Source of the DNA: Apostichopus japonicus
Taxonomy: Eukaryota > Echinodermata > Holothuroidea > Aspidochirotida > Stichopodidae
Reading direction: 5' to 3'
DNA length: 64,000 nucleotides
NCBI RefSeq assembly: GCF_037975245.1
Contig: NC_092576.1
Coordinates: 17,442,111-17,506,110, forward strand
Shown here: piece by piece, positions 1 to 12,221 of the stretch
How the letters are laid out: each line of letters opens with the position of its first letter
Numbering within the stretch: position 1 is the first letter of the stretch
Made by a program: the position numbers and the translations under genes
The notes under the pieces: model-generated
Told to the model about the DNA's origin: nothing
Seen by the model: only the letters and a program-made list of their open reading frames with translations
Databases searched by the model: none

Positions 1-595
1 TTGAGGGACATGTGACGCTGCTTGAGGGACGGCTAACTCAAAAAACACATTAATGCTTCCCGACAATACGGATCCGTTTTGGGTTCTGTACCACGAATTA
101 CAGTATTTTGATTTTTTCAGTGTAACTTGAACTTTTGAAGTACAATTTACTCTTTGACATTTCTCATTAAAATTTCACTGTTTTTAATTACCACGTTTCT
201 TTAATATTCCAACAAAAAGAACACTTTAAGAACTACAAAATTGAAATATTGGCACATCTAATTTATGAAAACGTAAAGTTTTGACCCTTGAAGTTAGTTT
301 TTCCGAAAATAAATTTAATGATGCAACCTGATTGTGGTCTCAATACAAGTCACTTTATCGTACCCTTTGGGTTGTTAATATTCAGATGTTTCGCAAAATA
401 ATATTGGTGTGTGCTGTAATTCACCCAAACTAACAACTTTCAACAGAGACGCGATCTAAATAGGCCAATCACAGCTTCTTTTGAAAATGGCGTCCTCTTC
501 TGTAAAACAAGACCTATATGTTACTCGATGCTCTTCAAGACGTATAATGGAGGGAATCTACTATTACAGAACAGCACACACACACATATATATTG

Positions 596-628
<33 letters not shown>

Positions 629-640
629 CATATGTTTATA
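1..640. repeat. Segmental-duplication block A, copy 1
   Basis: Non-coding block nearly identical to 60237-60914 and more distantly similar to 25665-26640. In those two copies it follows the Asp/His-rich membrane protein gene. The window starts inside it, so the gene expected to its left lies outside. It ends in a short CA tract and a TA microsatellite (about 590-635). No coding exon seen. Confidence 0.85.
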
Positions 641-743
641 TGTTGGAAAATCCAGAACAGTGAAAAAACTTCCAGCCTCCACCGGGATTCGAGCCCGGGC
701 CTCCCGCTTTACATGCAGACACCCTAACCACTAGGCTATGGAC
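641..743 (-). mobile_element. tRNA-derived SINE
   Basis: Read on the minus strand, the element opens with an A-box-like stretch (GCCTAGTGGTTAGGGTGT) and a B box (GGCTCGAATCC), as in a tRNA head. It then has a short tail that runs into a TA microsatellite. Near-identical copies lie at 60915-61017 and 35371-35474. It resembles a tRNA gene but has no foldable acceptor stem, so it is called a SINE. Confidence 0.75.
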
Positions 744-1338
744 GAAATATATATTTACAATGCGGATTAGTACAATTCAACGCCAAATAATAAATCAATT
801 CAAGGAGAAATTAACATTTGTTCTGTAATTGCTTAACCGTGTACAATTATTTCTTCTTCATTAAACGTATAAGTAATCTAACGTGGACAATTTTTACTTC
901 GTGTCATAAAGAAACATTTGTACGTGTCGTTATTAAATTGATATAACCCGGATCCTGTCTTTATTACGTCACGGCTGCAGTCTTCCATATCCACGTGCTA
1001 CCGTATACATCTGACTCCAAAATTAAGTGTATTATTTTCAAATTGTCACATAAGCATAACGACGTGTTCTAAATTCAGTAAGAAATGATTACTTTCGTTA
1101 ACAAGAAATATTACCAACATTCCTTGTATAGTAACAACGCCACGGCATGGATTTAACTCATGACAGTTGTTTTTGGAAAGGGAGGGAGGGAAGAAGGAAG
1201 GAGAGGGACAGAAGAAGGAAAGGGGAAGAGCAGGGTCAAGGGTAGGGGTAACGAGATGGGAACTGGGGAGGGAAAGGTCATGGGAAGAGAGGAGGGAGGG
1301 AGGAAGACAGGAAGGAAGGAGAGGGATTGAATAAGGGC
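744..1338. other. Gene-free stretch with polypurine tract
   Basis: Downstream of dispanin copy 1. It contains a G/A-only-biased tract at about 1178-1332 (GGGA, GGAAGG and GAAGG words), which would be a pyrimidine-rich 3' UTR on the gene's strand. The same tract lies beside the other dispanin stop codons (28315-28420, 40335-40440, 61470-61640). No coding exon recognised. Confidence 0.6.
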
Positions 1339-4300
1339 CTATTCCTTTGATAAAACACATAAAACAACTAAAACAACCACACCCATTATCGTGGCGACGA
1401 TACACATTATCCAGCCGATGGTGATCGCTTGGTTAGCTAAGCTACGGGCTTCTTCCGCAGCATGTCTTGCCGCGACCATATCACCGTAAGAGGCTCGAAT
1501 GCGTGCCTGTTGAAGAACAGAAAAATGGCAATTTTAAGCCTGTTCTAGCTTGCTGGATTAAGACTCACTTCGGTCATCGTTACGTGGGAAACCGTTGATA
1601 GTTCATTGGCAGTGTGTACGTGTGCTTCAGACTAGGCCTGATCAAGATTATTATCCCTATACAAATCCCTATAGTCTCGACATGTAATGTAAAGGGAGAT
1701 GAAATACTGTACTTCAACCCACATCAGATATGTGAGGATGGGTGTGTCATTTCGCTGGTTGGCGAGGGGAAAGTCATGAATAATTCATTATCTTTACAGA
1801 AATATCAAGTATGTACGCTTTTCACCGCTAGTGATCACAAAATAATGTTCGGTGCAAATTGGCATAAAGCTATGGACATATACATATGTTTCGTCATTCC
1901 ACAAAGATAATACATGGGAGAGTTGAATTCCTTGCGCCGCTAGATCTGGGTCGTTTGTGACAGGGAAGAACTTATACGCAATGCACAGGCCCATTTATCA
2001 TCATCTGAATTTGGTTAATATTTAGGACAAATAGTCGTAAATCAGCGGAGATCACCCGTAGAAGTGATAGAAGTGACCAAGTTATGATGTGGGAGAGCAG
2101 TTTGGTATCATTTTATGTACAAACTGTTAACTTGTGTGTCTTTATGTTTCCCAAGTTATTATTACCCTATCCTGGTTGCCCCACTTGGTCGGTTCATTTC
2201 ATTTGATGTGATTCCTGAAAGCAAAAGTTAGTTGTGCCTTTTATTTGTCAGTCAGCAGTCAGTGCTCACTCAATACATTATCTAATGAATGAATGAGTGG
2301 ATGAATGGATGAATGGATGAATAAATGAATACATGAAAGAATGAATGAATGAATGAATGGAATGAAAGAGTGAATGGATGAATGAATGAAGGATTGAATG
2401 GATGAATGATTGAATGAATGAATGAATGAATTGATGAATTAATGAATGATTGATTGAATGGATGGTTGATTGAATGAATGAATAAATGAATGACGAATGA
2501 ATGGGTGGATAGATGAATGAATGATTGAATGGATGAATCAATGAATGAATCAATTAATGATAAATGAATGCATGAACGAATGAATGGATGAATGAATGAA
2601 TGAATGAATTGATGAATGAATGAAGGATTTGATAAATTAATTCAGAAATTCAGGAATTCATGTTATTTGATACCTCATCGGACTTCCGAATTGCCAAACT
2701 TCCAAGTAGCCGGCAGCACCATCGGCTACACATTGCTAACTCATGGTAGTCATTGAATTGCTCTGTGGACACTCTGGTCACCGTCTGGGGGTGTGGCGGC
2801 CTAGTGGGCCTACCCTGGACAAAAAAAAAATAATAGAGAACATTAACCCCAATCAGAGGCGGTGGAGTAGGGTTCAATTAAACCTGAGACGGAAAGGGAG
2901 GGGAACTTCGAAGGGCAGTAGGATATGTGACTGTGATTTTACGAAGCAACCCGCAAAGTCAGTTCAAAAGCGTCCCCGACAATCTTGCCAGCGACAAACA
3001 ATCAAATGAATACAGTCGTTGTGAACCATTTTTTCTCTCTTTCTATAGTTTATAAAAAGGCTCAGTTCACACTTAAAAGTGCTTGTATGAACAATATACC
3101 TTTCTATTAGATGAAGGCTCGAAGTTTACAATATTCCATATGAGTGCTTCAAAAAGGGTGGAATGTAAACTTTGGAGTATTCACAAACCGTTTATAGAAT
3201 ATATTGTACCTTTAACTGGTTGAGAGGGTACGGGACACAACGAACGCGAATACGGAATGTAGGCCTAATGAATGTATGACACGTAACTGTATACACACAC
3301 ACATGTTTGTTTTACATTCAGACCGAGGACCCCATTGTACTTTCCATTGTTCAAATCCACGTACCCTAACCTTAACAATATTCCATACAATAGAATTCTT
3401 TTGAGGACGTGATGATTCTTTAGAAATCACAACCGAGGACCAGGAATTCTTTTGTTCAAGTCCTCGGTCAGAATACAAAACAAACGCACACGGTCATCAA
3501 TCTTGAGGGATACAGTAGGAGAGAATTACTGATGCACTGAGAAGGGAACAAAAATGTGTGATCTTCCAGTTGATATTCATCATTACTTACATTTGGCGTC
3601 ATTTCGTTGGTCTGAAGATGCCCCGTCGCGTTTCCTTGACTGGGTCCTTCATCCATTGGGATGTAAAGAGGTTCAGCTAGTGAAGAGATGAAGATTAATA
3701 TAGGCAGTGAAGTTTGACACTATCTCAAACTATATGATGCAAAGTTGCTTTTACATACCCTGTCAGTACAATGCTATTTCGTACCAAAGCATTTCAAAGT
3801 TTAATGCTATTTCAAACCGTATCCGCCCAAAGTTTGATGCTATTTCATACTCTATCCGCCCAAAGTTTGATGCTATTTCAAACCCTATCAGTACAAAATT
3901 TGAAGCTATTCGTATAGACACTGTATAGTTGTATTAATATTAATGTGTGCGGGTGCGTACGGTAGGTATATGTTAGTGTGAGTGAGTGACTGGGATGGTA
4001 TCGTTTGGGACACTGCCCGCCTTTCTAACAAGCTTCTCATCATACTTGGAGACCACATTGGTTTATAATAGTGGTCGTTCACTCCTTTACCAGTAATCAA
4101 ATTTAATTTTGAGAAATGAGTGTAGTATACAAAGAAGAAAATATATCATGATATTACGCAATTCTCTTTGATTATCAGTGATTCAAATTAAATTTCGAGT
4201 GCAGATCTCAACACTCTTGCGAACGTCATTTCAATAGCTATGACCTACTACAAGTAACTATTTAACATGGATCATATATCGACAGTGTGTATCATTTTGG

Positions 4301-4635
4301 TTTGCAGTGCACTCCATCATCTCCACAAGAGCTGTCGCCAGCCTAAATGAAACGTTGATCTGTACAGTTACAGCCAATCGAATAAGCCATAAATATCCCT
4401 GAGTCGAGTTCAGTCAGTGACGTTAGTAACCGGAACAATTTCAGTTCAGAAATGCAGTACCCTATTTGCCACAAATCTTTTCATTTTGGAGAATCATCCT
4501 TAATGGTACCGCCGTGTTTGCAATCATAACCGCACGGAGGAACCCGTTAGCCACATCACATCATTCGTACCGTTCAAAATAAGATTAAAACGATTTATTC
4601 AAAGAGACAGAGAAAAGAAACTACTCACCAGTCAT
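1339..4635 (-). CDS. CD225/dispanin (IFITM-like) protein, copy 1, four exons
   Basis: Exons on the minus strand: 4629-4635 (ATGACTG, then gtgagt), 3591-3676, 2674-2814 and 1339-1506 with stop TAG. All introns are GT-AG; intron phases are 1, 0 and 0 and the frame stays open, giving about 133 aa. The N-terminus is short and polar. Exon 3 encodes the first CD225 membrane segment with a double cysteine (WCCRLLG), the usual palmitoylation position in this family, and ends in KSDE. Exon 4 carries the conserved loop (GDMVAARHAAEEARSLANQA) and the second helix (about residues 105-128). Family members are small membrane proteins; vertebrate IFITMs restrict virus entry, but the role here is unknown. 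The proline normally after the double Cys is Leu in this copy. Intron 3 holds a GAATG array and intron 2 a MITE. Confidence 0.85.
2279..2640. repeat. ATGA/GAATG tetranucleotide array in dispanin intron 3
   Basis: About 360 bp of GAATGAAT/GGATGAAT words with interruptions. The same array sits in the same intron of the other copies (31860-32320, 44170-44595, 62580-62890) with different lengths. The His/Ser/Phe/Ile reading frames on the other strand are by-products of the repeat. Confidence 0.9.
3305..3485. mobile_element. MITE-like element with 26-bp inverted termini, copy a
   Basis: Left end GTTTGTTTTACATTCAGACC and on to GAGGAC; the reverse complement of the right end matches it at about 23 of 26 positions. 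Length 181 bp, no coding capacity, in dispanin intron 2. Flanked by CA-rich sequence. The equivalent site in copy 3 (about 45235-45265) lacks it. Confidence 0.7.
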
Positions 4636-5150
4636 TTCGACAATGAAGTTAATTCAGATAGAAAGCTTTCCGACAATAGTTTGAGGCAGACGACACTTTT
4701 GTTATTACCTTACTGAAGCTACTCAGCCTTCATATTCAAGAACAAAAGGCCACCTGCCGACTATCAATTTGACTCATGTTGATTAATGTACAGACAACAC
4801 CAGGAAGTTAAAAGCAAACTTTAACAGCAAGTTGCATTATGTTCTGCGTTTCCTGACAGTATTTTATGACCCATTGAAGAGGAAAGGTTGTTTGGATAAG
4901 TTTGGATAGGGAGGGCCTGTTTTTACTGGGAAAGAAAAACTCATGCAAGACTGTATACAAATTTTTACCTTATACGGAATACGGACATTTCAATGATGTT
5001 AAGGCAGGGAGTTGTTATGGAAACTTCCTGGTTAAGGTCACATATACGGTTGTTTACGTCTAGTTGTCTGATGATCACCGCACACTGCAGGCGTGAAAAC
5101 TCGAGTAACAGTAAGCTGAAGTCTTGGAAAATCGGATTATTTTAATCCGT
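4636..5150 (-). promoter_or_regulatory. Upstream region of dispanin copy 1 (putative promoter)
   Basis: This stretch precedes the start exon and is conserved upstream of copy 2 (34374-34920). About 376 bp upstream of the ATG lies GTTGTTATGGAAAC (5011-5024), which resembles an RFX X-box, next to an ETS-like TTCCTGG and a TAAGGTCA half-site. No TATA box was placed. Promoter activity is inferred from position only. Confidence 0.35.
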
Positions 5151-5155
5151 GTCGG

Positions 5156-5157
<2 letters not shown>

Positions 5158-5209
<52 letters not shown>

Positions 5210-5240
5210 TATATATATATACACACATATATATGTATTA
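5158..5240. repeat. TA microsatellite
   Basis: Nearly pure (TA)n bordering the low-coordinate end of the Penelope-like element; the element's expected GIY-YIG part would lie here and is missing. Confidence 0.95.
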
Positions 5241-5264
5241 AAAAAATTGAAAACACCACAGATT

Positions 5265-6781
5265 TTAATTTATACATCTATTTACCAAAGTTAATACAAA
5301 AAGAACGACATGTTTCGAAAGTTGCGTAATACGTTTTAATGAGACCAATTTTGTAAGAATACGGAATGAAACTGACAAATTGGTTAGTAACCCTGAGTAC
5401 GTGGGCTTATGATAAACGGAAGTGTTGCAATGACCAATGTTGCTGAAAAGTACATCCAAAAAAGGTAGCGTACCGTCTTTTGCTTCTCAATAGTGAATTT
5501 TATGTTAGGGTGCCGGGTATTGATAAATTGAAGGAAATCGATGGCTTCACCCTCATTTCAGAAAAGACAGAAAATATCGTCAACATATCTGCGGTAGTGA
5601 TAAGGTTTAGATGGGGCAGATGAATCATTCAGAAATTGTTTCTCCAAATGACCAATGAAGAGATTTGCCAACACCGGTGCTAATGATGAACCCATTGCCA
5701 AACCGTCCACTTGATCATAGTAATAACCATTGAATTAAAAATGCGTTTGTGAGGTATCAAACATGAATAGTTTCTGGAGATCCCGCCTTTAAATACCAAT
5801 GCCTGGAATTTTATGCATGGTGGCATCGATTGCAATATCAACAGTTTCAGAAAGTGGAATGTTGGTAAATAAACTAACTACATCGTATGATACCATGTAA
5901 TGATCAGATATGTCCATAGATGTATTTTCCTGGACAAAAGAGAAAGAATCCTGAGTTCAATAATCGAGATAAATGTTGGGTGATATAAGATCACTCAAAA
6001 ACTTTGCCAAATTATAATTATAAGTACCAATACTTGAAACAATAGGACGAAAAGTATGAAATGAATTGTTATTAGTACATTTGTGAATTTTAGGCAGTCC
6101 ATAAATTCTGGCAGGATGAGATACTGTAGGGTAAATGTTCATGTAAGTGTCCTCCGGGAAAAACCCTGAGCCCTTGAGCTTTCTTAGAAATCTTTGTAGC
6201 TGTCCTTCTCTGCGTAGCGTTGGATCAATTTTTATTTTCTTGAACCTTGTTTCATCGTTGATTATTGAGCTAATTCCCTCGTTGTAAGCTTGACGATCTA
6301 TAATAACAACTCCGTTACCTATGTCAAGTTTTAGAATGGCGATGCTTGAATCACTTTTCAGGTTCTTCAAAATCTTGTACTTCTTCATATCAGTAGTCGA
6401 GGGCTTGAAGGTAAGCCAGATGTGTTTTGACGACTCCGGCGTCTGCAGGATCCTTGAGATTACTTTTTACGAATTTGTGGATGAGTTCAAAGCTGGTAAG
6501 AACATCAGATTTCTTAGGAAGGGTGGGTGGATCCCAAAACTGAGTCCATATTTTAGGACAATTTCTTCATCTTGGCTCAGTTGGTAAGAGGAGGAGTTTT
6601 TAATGATTTCGTGACTACGGAAAGTAAGTGTTGAATTTCTAGTAAAGCGTTTAAACCTACTTGCCTGTCCGGCGATGAAATTGCGTGAAATTCGTTCCAC
6701 ATTAATGTCGATTGCTTTCTTGAGAATACACCAATCGAGGCCAGTCACTTTTTGTCGGACATTTCGGATATCCTTTGCCAA
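5265..6781 (-). pseudogene. Penelope-like reverse transcriptase, disabled
   Basis: The reading frame is broken into 6467-6781, 5957-6388 and 5265-5459 with stops between them. The N-terminal part shows the LSQDEEIVLKYGLSFG motif of Penelope-like proteins. The middle has DIGNGVVIIDR and RIYGLPKIHK, then FRPIVSSIGTYNYNLAKFL. Next come YDVVSLFTNIPL (motif A) and the catalytic YVDD box (5576-5587) followed by IFC. The last fragment has VYHKPTYSGLLTN and then runs abruptly into the ribozyme-containing terminal repeat, so the thumb and endonuclease parts are deleted. It would have copied element RNA into DNA; with these breaks it cannot make a full protein. Confidence 0.88.
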
Positions 6782-7143
6782 CTGATTGGCAAGAGTGGCT
6801 TTCTCCTTGCAAAGTTTGTTGAGTGCAATCTTTAAAGTCTCTTTCTGATTAAAAGGACGTCAACATTGTCCGCATGATGGATCGTGAAGCATAAGAACTT
6901 CGGAAAAACGCCAAACTGGCGGCAGTTCCTGAGAAAATTAATGTCCAGTTCTGCTTTGCGGACTTTGATGCATAGTTTTACGGGCTTACGAAGCTGAGGA
7001 ATGGATAGCAATCCAATATATTTTTGTGCAACATCGTGGATAATATTCCAAATGGTCTACCTAGCACAAAACTCGATATTAAAAAAATTGGAAACACCAC
7101 AGACTTTAACTTATACATCTATTTACCAAAATTAATACAAAAA

Positions 7144-7186
7144 GAACGACATGTTTCGAAAGTAGCGACTTTCATCATCAGGTTAC
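7144..7186 (-). ncRNA. Hammerhead ribozyme motif in Penelope terminal repeat
   Basis: On the minus strand: AAC, the core CTGATGA, a hairpin (GAAAGT-CGCT-ACTTTC, plus one unpaired T next to the core), GAAA, a very short stem III (AC..GT) and cleavage triplet GTC, followed by GTT pairing with the leading AAC. This is the minimal type I layout known from Penelope-like elements. The adjacent copy at about 5297-5320 keeps only the GAAAC..GTC half. Confidence 0.65.
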
Positions 7187-7440
7187 AAACGCAAAATGAA
7201 CGAGTAATACCAAACAAGTGTACACTAGCAATAACACACAAGGACAATTAAATTAACTCAACAAAGATAGCACTGGACAGTCAAGCTGTTTGTTGAGATT
7301 AGGTTTATCCCAATTGATAAGTAGGCTTTCTTTGATCCTAAGCTGGAGTTTAGTGGGAGCTTAGTCGTTAATTTTGAATGAGTTGTTGTCACATAGCCGC
7401 TCACAGTTGGTAAATTTATCTAAGTGTTTGTAAATATGTC

Positions 7441-7760
<320 letters not shown>

Positions 7761-8090
7761 ATATAACGATACGTACAACATTGTATAAAAGACGTATTCA
7801 AAAGAGATACACATACGACCAAAATGGTCGGAGCCAGGGCTACTACCGAAACGAACGATTCAGAACGGGAGCGAAAACTGATTCACAAGTCTCGAGATCA
7901 GATTCAGCTGAGCTGGTGAGCAGATGTCACGTGACCTGCAATACTTACGTCACTGTCCACTGTCACATGTGGCTAAAAACAGTGACTTGTAGTCTAAAGA
8001 AGTAGAGGGCGACATACATGATTACCAACATCACACTATCCCCTTCTCACTCCTTAAATTGCCCCCAAGTTAGGAGAACAGCGTAGTAAG
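7761..8090. other. No recognised gene
   Basis: A 74-codon open frame at 7781-8005 has no recognisable domain, repeat or splice partner. Nothing else seen. Confidence 0.4.
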
Positions 8091-8099
8091 GATCACTAA

Positions 8100-9225
8100 T
8101 TTGACACATATTTAAAATCAGTATATACTAATACAATACATTAAACTGTATGAATACAGACTATAATAAAAACAAAGTATATCTAATAGTTCTTTTCGTG
8201 CAAACGAGACCCTATACACTCAACAACATAATTTCAGAACCTACTTTTGAGATAAAAACACATCTCATGTCGATCTGTACCGACTAAACGTATTGCTTTC
8301 CACGAGAGTTTACTATCCTCGTACCTTTCTACTTGCACCGTCTCAAAATATCTTTCCAAATAAAAAACTATTCGATGGTGATGATACCGGAGATCTGTAG
8401 AAATATAAATGCCTTCTTCCTCCAGTAATTATTGTACTGCGCAGTGCGCACGCGCGCTACAATATTGGGAATACTAGCCCGCTCCATTATCTACATGGTT
8501 GGCTGGTTTATGCCAGCTCAACATACACCCTTCATAGCATATCTCAAATTCACAGGTTTGCTACGCAGGCAAAAATCCAGACCAAGATTTGCAAAGAATT
8601 GTGGGGGCGAACAGTTAATTCTGCCATGTAAATAAAATAGATCTCCTTGAGTAGCACACTTCTTTAAAACAAATCCTAAATTCTCTAACATTTGAACGCA
8701 TTTGAGTTAACAACATCTTGCAGAAAGTTGCAAGCAAGAAACGTGAATGGTATTTATCCGCAACGACCTTGCGTTATCAATACTAATTCAGCTCTTGCAA
8801 CATAGGCACTTGTAACGTTATCATTGTACCTATATGGTTGGCCGTGTACGTTTATGGCATATAATGTGTTTTAATAATGACAAACCAGGGACAGGAAATC
8901 GACCAAGCAGTATTGACTGGGCCGGCAAGTTACATTTGTGCAATGCTATAGAGAAGACATGTACATTATATTCTTTAGATTAAAGGGCACAAGGCCTTCG
9001 GTGTAAACTCGTAAAATATCGTCATCTAGCAGCGAGGTTATGTAGCGGTGTAATATGACACCGCTACTGTTTCCGTCAACTGATAGCGCCCTCAATTACC
9101 CTTGTAGTCTGACTAGTTCAAACTTACACCACTTCGACTTTCGACTTCGACCGCTCAACACGACGAGCTACCAACTACGTTAATCGCCTACATTAATAGC
9201 CATATTATTACTTTCGATCGGATTA
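8100..9225. repeat. Segmental-duplication block B, copy 1
   Basis: Closely matches 53290-54390, which in the second unit lies just before the tRNA-Pro cluster. In this copy about 2 kb of extra sequence separates it from the cluster. No exon or RNA gene was recognised inside. Confidence 0.8.
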
Positions 9226-9430
9226 TTCTCATCGAGTTGGGAAACGTTCCCATCCGACCGCCATCGTTTTATTTTATCGGAGCCACCTTCCTTTATTTCG
9301 TTACATTGACTTGTAATTTGTGAAGGATCTTAACATACATTTAATGATGGATGGATCCTTTATTTCCTATGCACTTTTTTTGCAACGGACCGACCAAGTT
9401 GACCGTAGTTATTTTTCTTGCTGCGAAACT
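9050..9430 (+). mobile_element. Possible LTR of a retrotransposon with adjoining primer site
   Basis: The block starts TGTAGCGGTGT and its early part folds (GCGGTGTAAT/ATGACACCGC). It is followed at about 9428 by ACTGGTGACCCCAGCG, the kind of sequence found just after the 5' LTR of Ty3/gypsy-type elements. No gag/pol frame follows, and copy 2 keeps only the first ~170 bp (from 54213). It could be a solo LTR remnant; low certainty. Confidence 0.35.
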
Positions 9431-10710
9431 GGTGACCCCAGCGTAATCAGCCAGCATAAAACCTCTCTTTGAATTCACATTTCCAGCCCTCAATTAGCTA
9501 ACTGATTTCGCATTGCGTTAGTTGGGGGAATTTGTCAATCTCTCAGGGCTCAATTGTCTTATTCACGGTTAGCTTTATACTTCTACTCTATCGCGTTATT
9601 CACAATGGATAATGGTAACAACAACTTCCAAATTTAGAGTTGAAAAATGGAGACAATACTACATAGTACGTCCACGTGGAGGTGTATAAAGTCAACTATT
9701 CGTAACAGCTTTCTGTATTTGTGTGTAAATGTCCATTCATAGCGGCATATCATAACGCTTGTAGAGTTTAGATTTGAATATTGTTTTTTCATTGCGCATC
9801 ATTTTCATCGGTACGGCCTTCGACTAAGATCATGTGTAGCATTGTGTTCCCCTTCGAAGGAATCATGATACTCCCTTGACGATGATCACACAGACTCATT
9901 CTCGATATATGGAGACTGGGGTTGAGAGCGAATCAGTCGTTGAGTTGTTTGGTATTCGTGCCCAGGTTCTTTCCTGGGTGACCTTACTTAAGAAAAGTTT
10001 CATTTACTCTCAAACAGTCAGGGAGAATGATGTTGACAGTAGGTCAGGTAAATTGTCTGGGTTGGTTGGTTTTGTGTCCATCCAAGCTCTATCTTGGGAA
10101 GCTTTTCTTTAAAGAGTATCATATTTCCCCAAACCAAGGTGAGTGTCAGATTAACATCATCTGGGGCCCGAGGCTCAAAATCCCTCCCCTTCTCACTCCC
10201 CCACTGCCCTCCTCTACCTGGATATAAACGTTCACCGGCATAACCCGAACATTGAATGTTAGATTGTCTTTTCTGTAAGTGTTCACACAGGCGCACATAT
10301 CCGTAGTGTAAAATATGGCATTGTATATACTGATATATATAGTATGAATACAAAGGCCCTCTCTAATGTGCGCGACTCATAGCTGTACATGTCGAACTGT
10401 TATGAGAAGATGTTAAATACTTTGGTGTTTGACACTCCGTTTAAGCTTATTGTAATTGCTGTGTGGAATTCATACTTACATGGAATACATCGTTCATAGT
10501 TCGCTACAAACGAAGTCGTTCTTTGTTTAAGTACTGTGAAGCTCTGAAACCACTACGGTATATGGTCAATGTAATTATCAACATTACAAAAGATCCAAGA
10601 AAAAGATTGGGTGGCTCCCCCCTCAAACCATAGTTTCTTAGTCTATTGATATTATATTGATATTACTTCACGTTTGCATCCTTTAGTTTGATGCAATAGG
10701 AGTCGGCCAG
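9431..10710. other. No recognised gene
   Basis: Unique sequence within the window. Short open frames at 9876-10112 and 10018-10353 overlap on opposite strands and show no domain. No tRNA or repeat family identified. Confidence 0.4.
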
Positions 10711-10714
10711 CCCA

Positions 10715-11387
10715 ATGCAAGGGCGGCGGAAGCATTTTTAATCTGGGGGGGGGGGGGCACCGACATCAAAGGGCACTTTGCAGAAATTCGATTGGACTGA
10801 TGCAGCCTTATATTTAGTACCCTTTATAACTCTTATCTTATTTGTGTATACACAGCACTCCATCAACGCCTCCCCCCCCCCCCAAAGGAAAATATGCATA
10901 CTATCATGTGAAATCATGTTAGTTGCTAATGTAGGAATCTTCCGAATTAGACTTTATTCCTTGTTAATATCTTTAAAAAAATTGTTTCCATTCGAAAAGG
11001 CTTTGAGTTTGACCCACAGAAATTCATTAAAAGTCAGGGGCATAGCCAGGATTAGCAAAGTTGTATGCACGGCTATCTGAGCGGAGCGCCACCATAGGTT
11101 GGCGCGGAGCGTACAAGAACATTTTTGGTTTTACAATGCCCTCAGATGGCCGAAAACGGCCCTTCCCGATTGTTCATTCTGGTTCCCTGGCCTCTTGCTG
11201 ACTTGAGACACCTCAATTTTTATGTAGAAAAAGGGCACATTTTTAACCTGAGGAAAAGTGGGGGGGGGGGGCACGTGCCCCCTGTGCCCCCCGGTTCCGC
11301 CGCCCTTGGCCCAATGGCTTTCGTATATATATATATTCATATACATATATATATATACATATATGCGAAAGCCCAATGGCTTTCGTG

Positions 11388-11422
<35 letters not shown>

Positions 11423-11440
11423 GAATTGTTACTATTAGCT
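10715..11440. repeat. G-run interspersed repeat and TA microsatellite
   Basis: Contains CAAGGGCGGCGGAAGC, runs of 9-13 G (10743-10757, 11261-11270), the segment GAGCGGAGCGCCACCATAGG and CTCAGATGGCCGAAAACGGC. The same segments occur in reverse orientation at 28440-28710 and 40700-40990. It is an interspersed repeat of unknown class. TA/CATA microsatellites fill 11322-11425. Confidence 0.6.
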
Positions 11441-11724
11441 TGAGACTTATACGGGACAAAGTCAGATATATGTTGATTATTTCTACAAATTAGGGAAATC
11501 AAAGAGAATAAATGCTTTTTTTGGATAACGTTTCAAGTTTGATACCTTAGTTTTGTAGTAGATTGTATTTTCACAAAAGAGTTAAAGCTTGTTACAATTT
11601 TCTGATTTTTATTTATGCTCTTCCAACATAAGTATTTCATTTGAGTCTGCATTCAACGAATGTTAAAAAAAAACAATATAGCTGTATATGTTAGCACTGG
11701 TTAAATACGTTTTATTACATCAGC

Positions 11725-11796
11725 GGCCTGTTGGTCTAGTGGCATGATTCTCGCTTAGGGTGCGAGAGGTCCCGTGTTCAATTCCCGGATAGGCCC
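11725..11796 (+). tRNA. tRNA-Pro(AGG), slightly degenerate
   Basis: A 72-nt cloverleaf with anticodon loop TTAGGGT closed by CTCGC/GCGAG. The T stem is CCGTG against CCCGG, one mismatch. Acceptor GGCCTGT/ATAGGCC is intact. First gene of the tandem cluster. Confidence 0.75.
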
Positions 11797-12149
11797 TTGT
11801 TTTAATTTCCTCTTTTATATTTCAATTAATATTGTTTGTTGGTAGTTCTTCTTGACGTAACAAACGAAATCGTTCTTCGTTTTCTAAGTATTTATTTCTT
11901 TTATGCGATTTTTTTACAACAGTGCGACTTTTTCCACTGCTTATAAATATCGTCTCAAGTTTAATCCTTTAGTTTGGTAATAGATTGCATTTTCACAAAA
12001 GGGTTAAAGCTTGTTTACTTTTTTCTGATTTTATTTATGTTCTTCCAACACAAGTATTTCATTAGAATCTGCATACAAAGGATGTTATTAAATAGCAATT
12101 TAGCTATATATGTGTTTACACTGGTTGGAATAAGTTTTGTTACATCAGC

Positions 12150-12221
12150 GGCCTGTTGGTCTAGTGGCATGATTCTCGCTTTGGGTGCGAGAGGTCCCGG
12201 GGCCGATTCCCGGATAGGCCC
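12150..12221 (+). tRNA. tRNA-Pro(TGG) with altered T loop
   Basis: Loop TTTGGGT gives anticodon TGG. Stems pair, but the T loop reads GCCGATT instead of TTCGATT, damaging the internal B box. Transcription by RNA polymerase III is probably weak. Confidence 0.6.

Larger units (their letters stand above)
5241..7440 (-). mobile_element. Penelope-like retroelement, degenerate, with terminal repeats
   Basis: A minus-strand element with a reverse transcriptase remnant (5265-6781) between two related terminal sequences. These are about 7076-7440 (upstream) and 5241-5325 (downstream, truncated). They share a roughly 85-bp stretch containing AACACCACAGA, TACATCTATTTACC and ACGACATGTTTCGAAAG. A third, isolated copy of the terminal repeat is at 34925-35290. 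Terminal repeats with hammerhead ribozymes are typical of Penelope-like elements. The C-terminal GIY-YIG endonuclease is absent from this copy. Confidence 0.8.

Noticed and set aside
2278-2553. His/Ser/Ile/Phe-rich minus-strand frames, also at 31844-32517, 44246-44549 and 62579-62806
   Set aside because: They are translations of the GAATG tetranucleotide arrays inside dispanin introns.
10018-10353. 111-codon minus-strand frame
   Set aside because: No domain, no splice partner and no second copy to test conservation.
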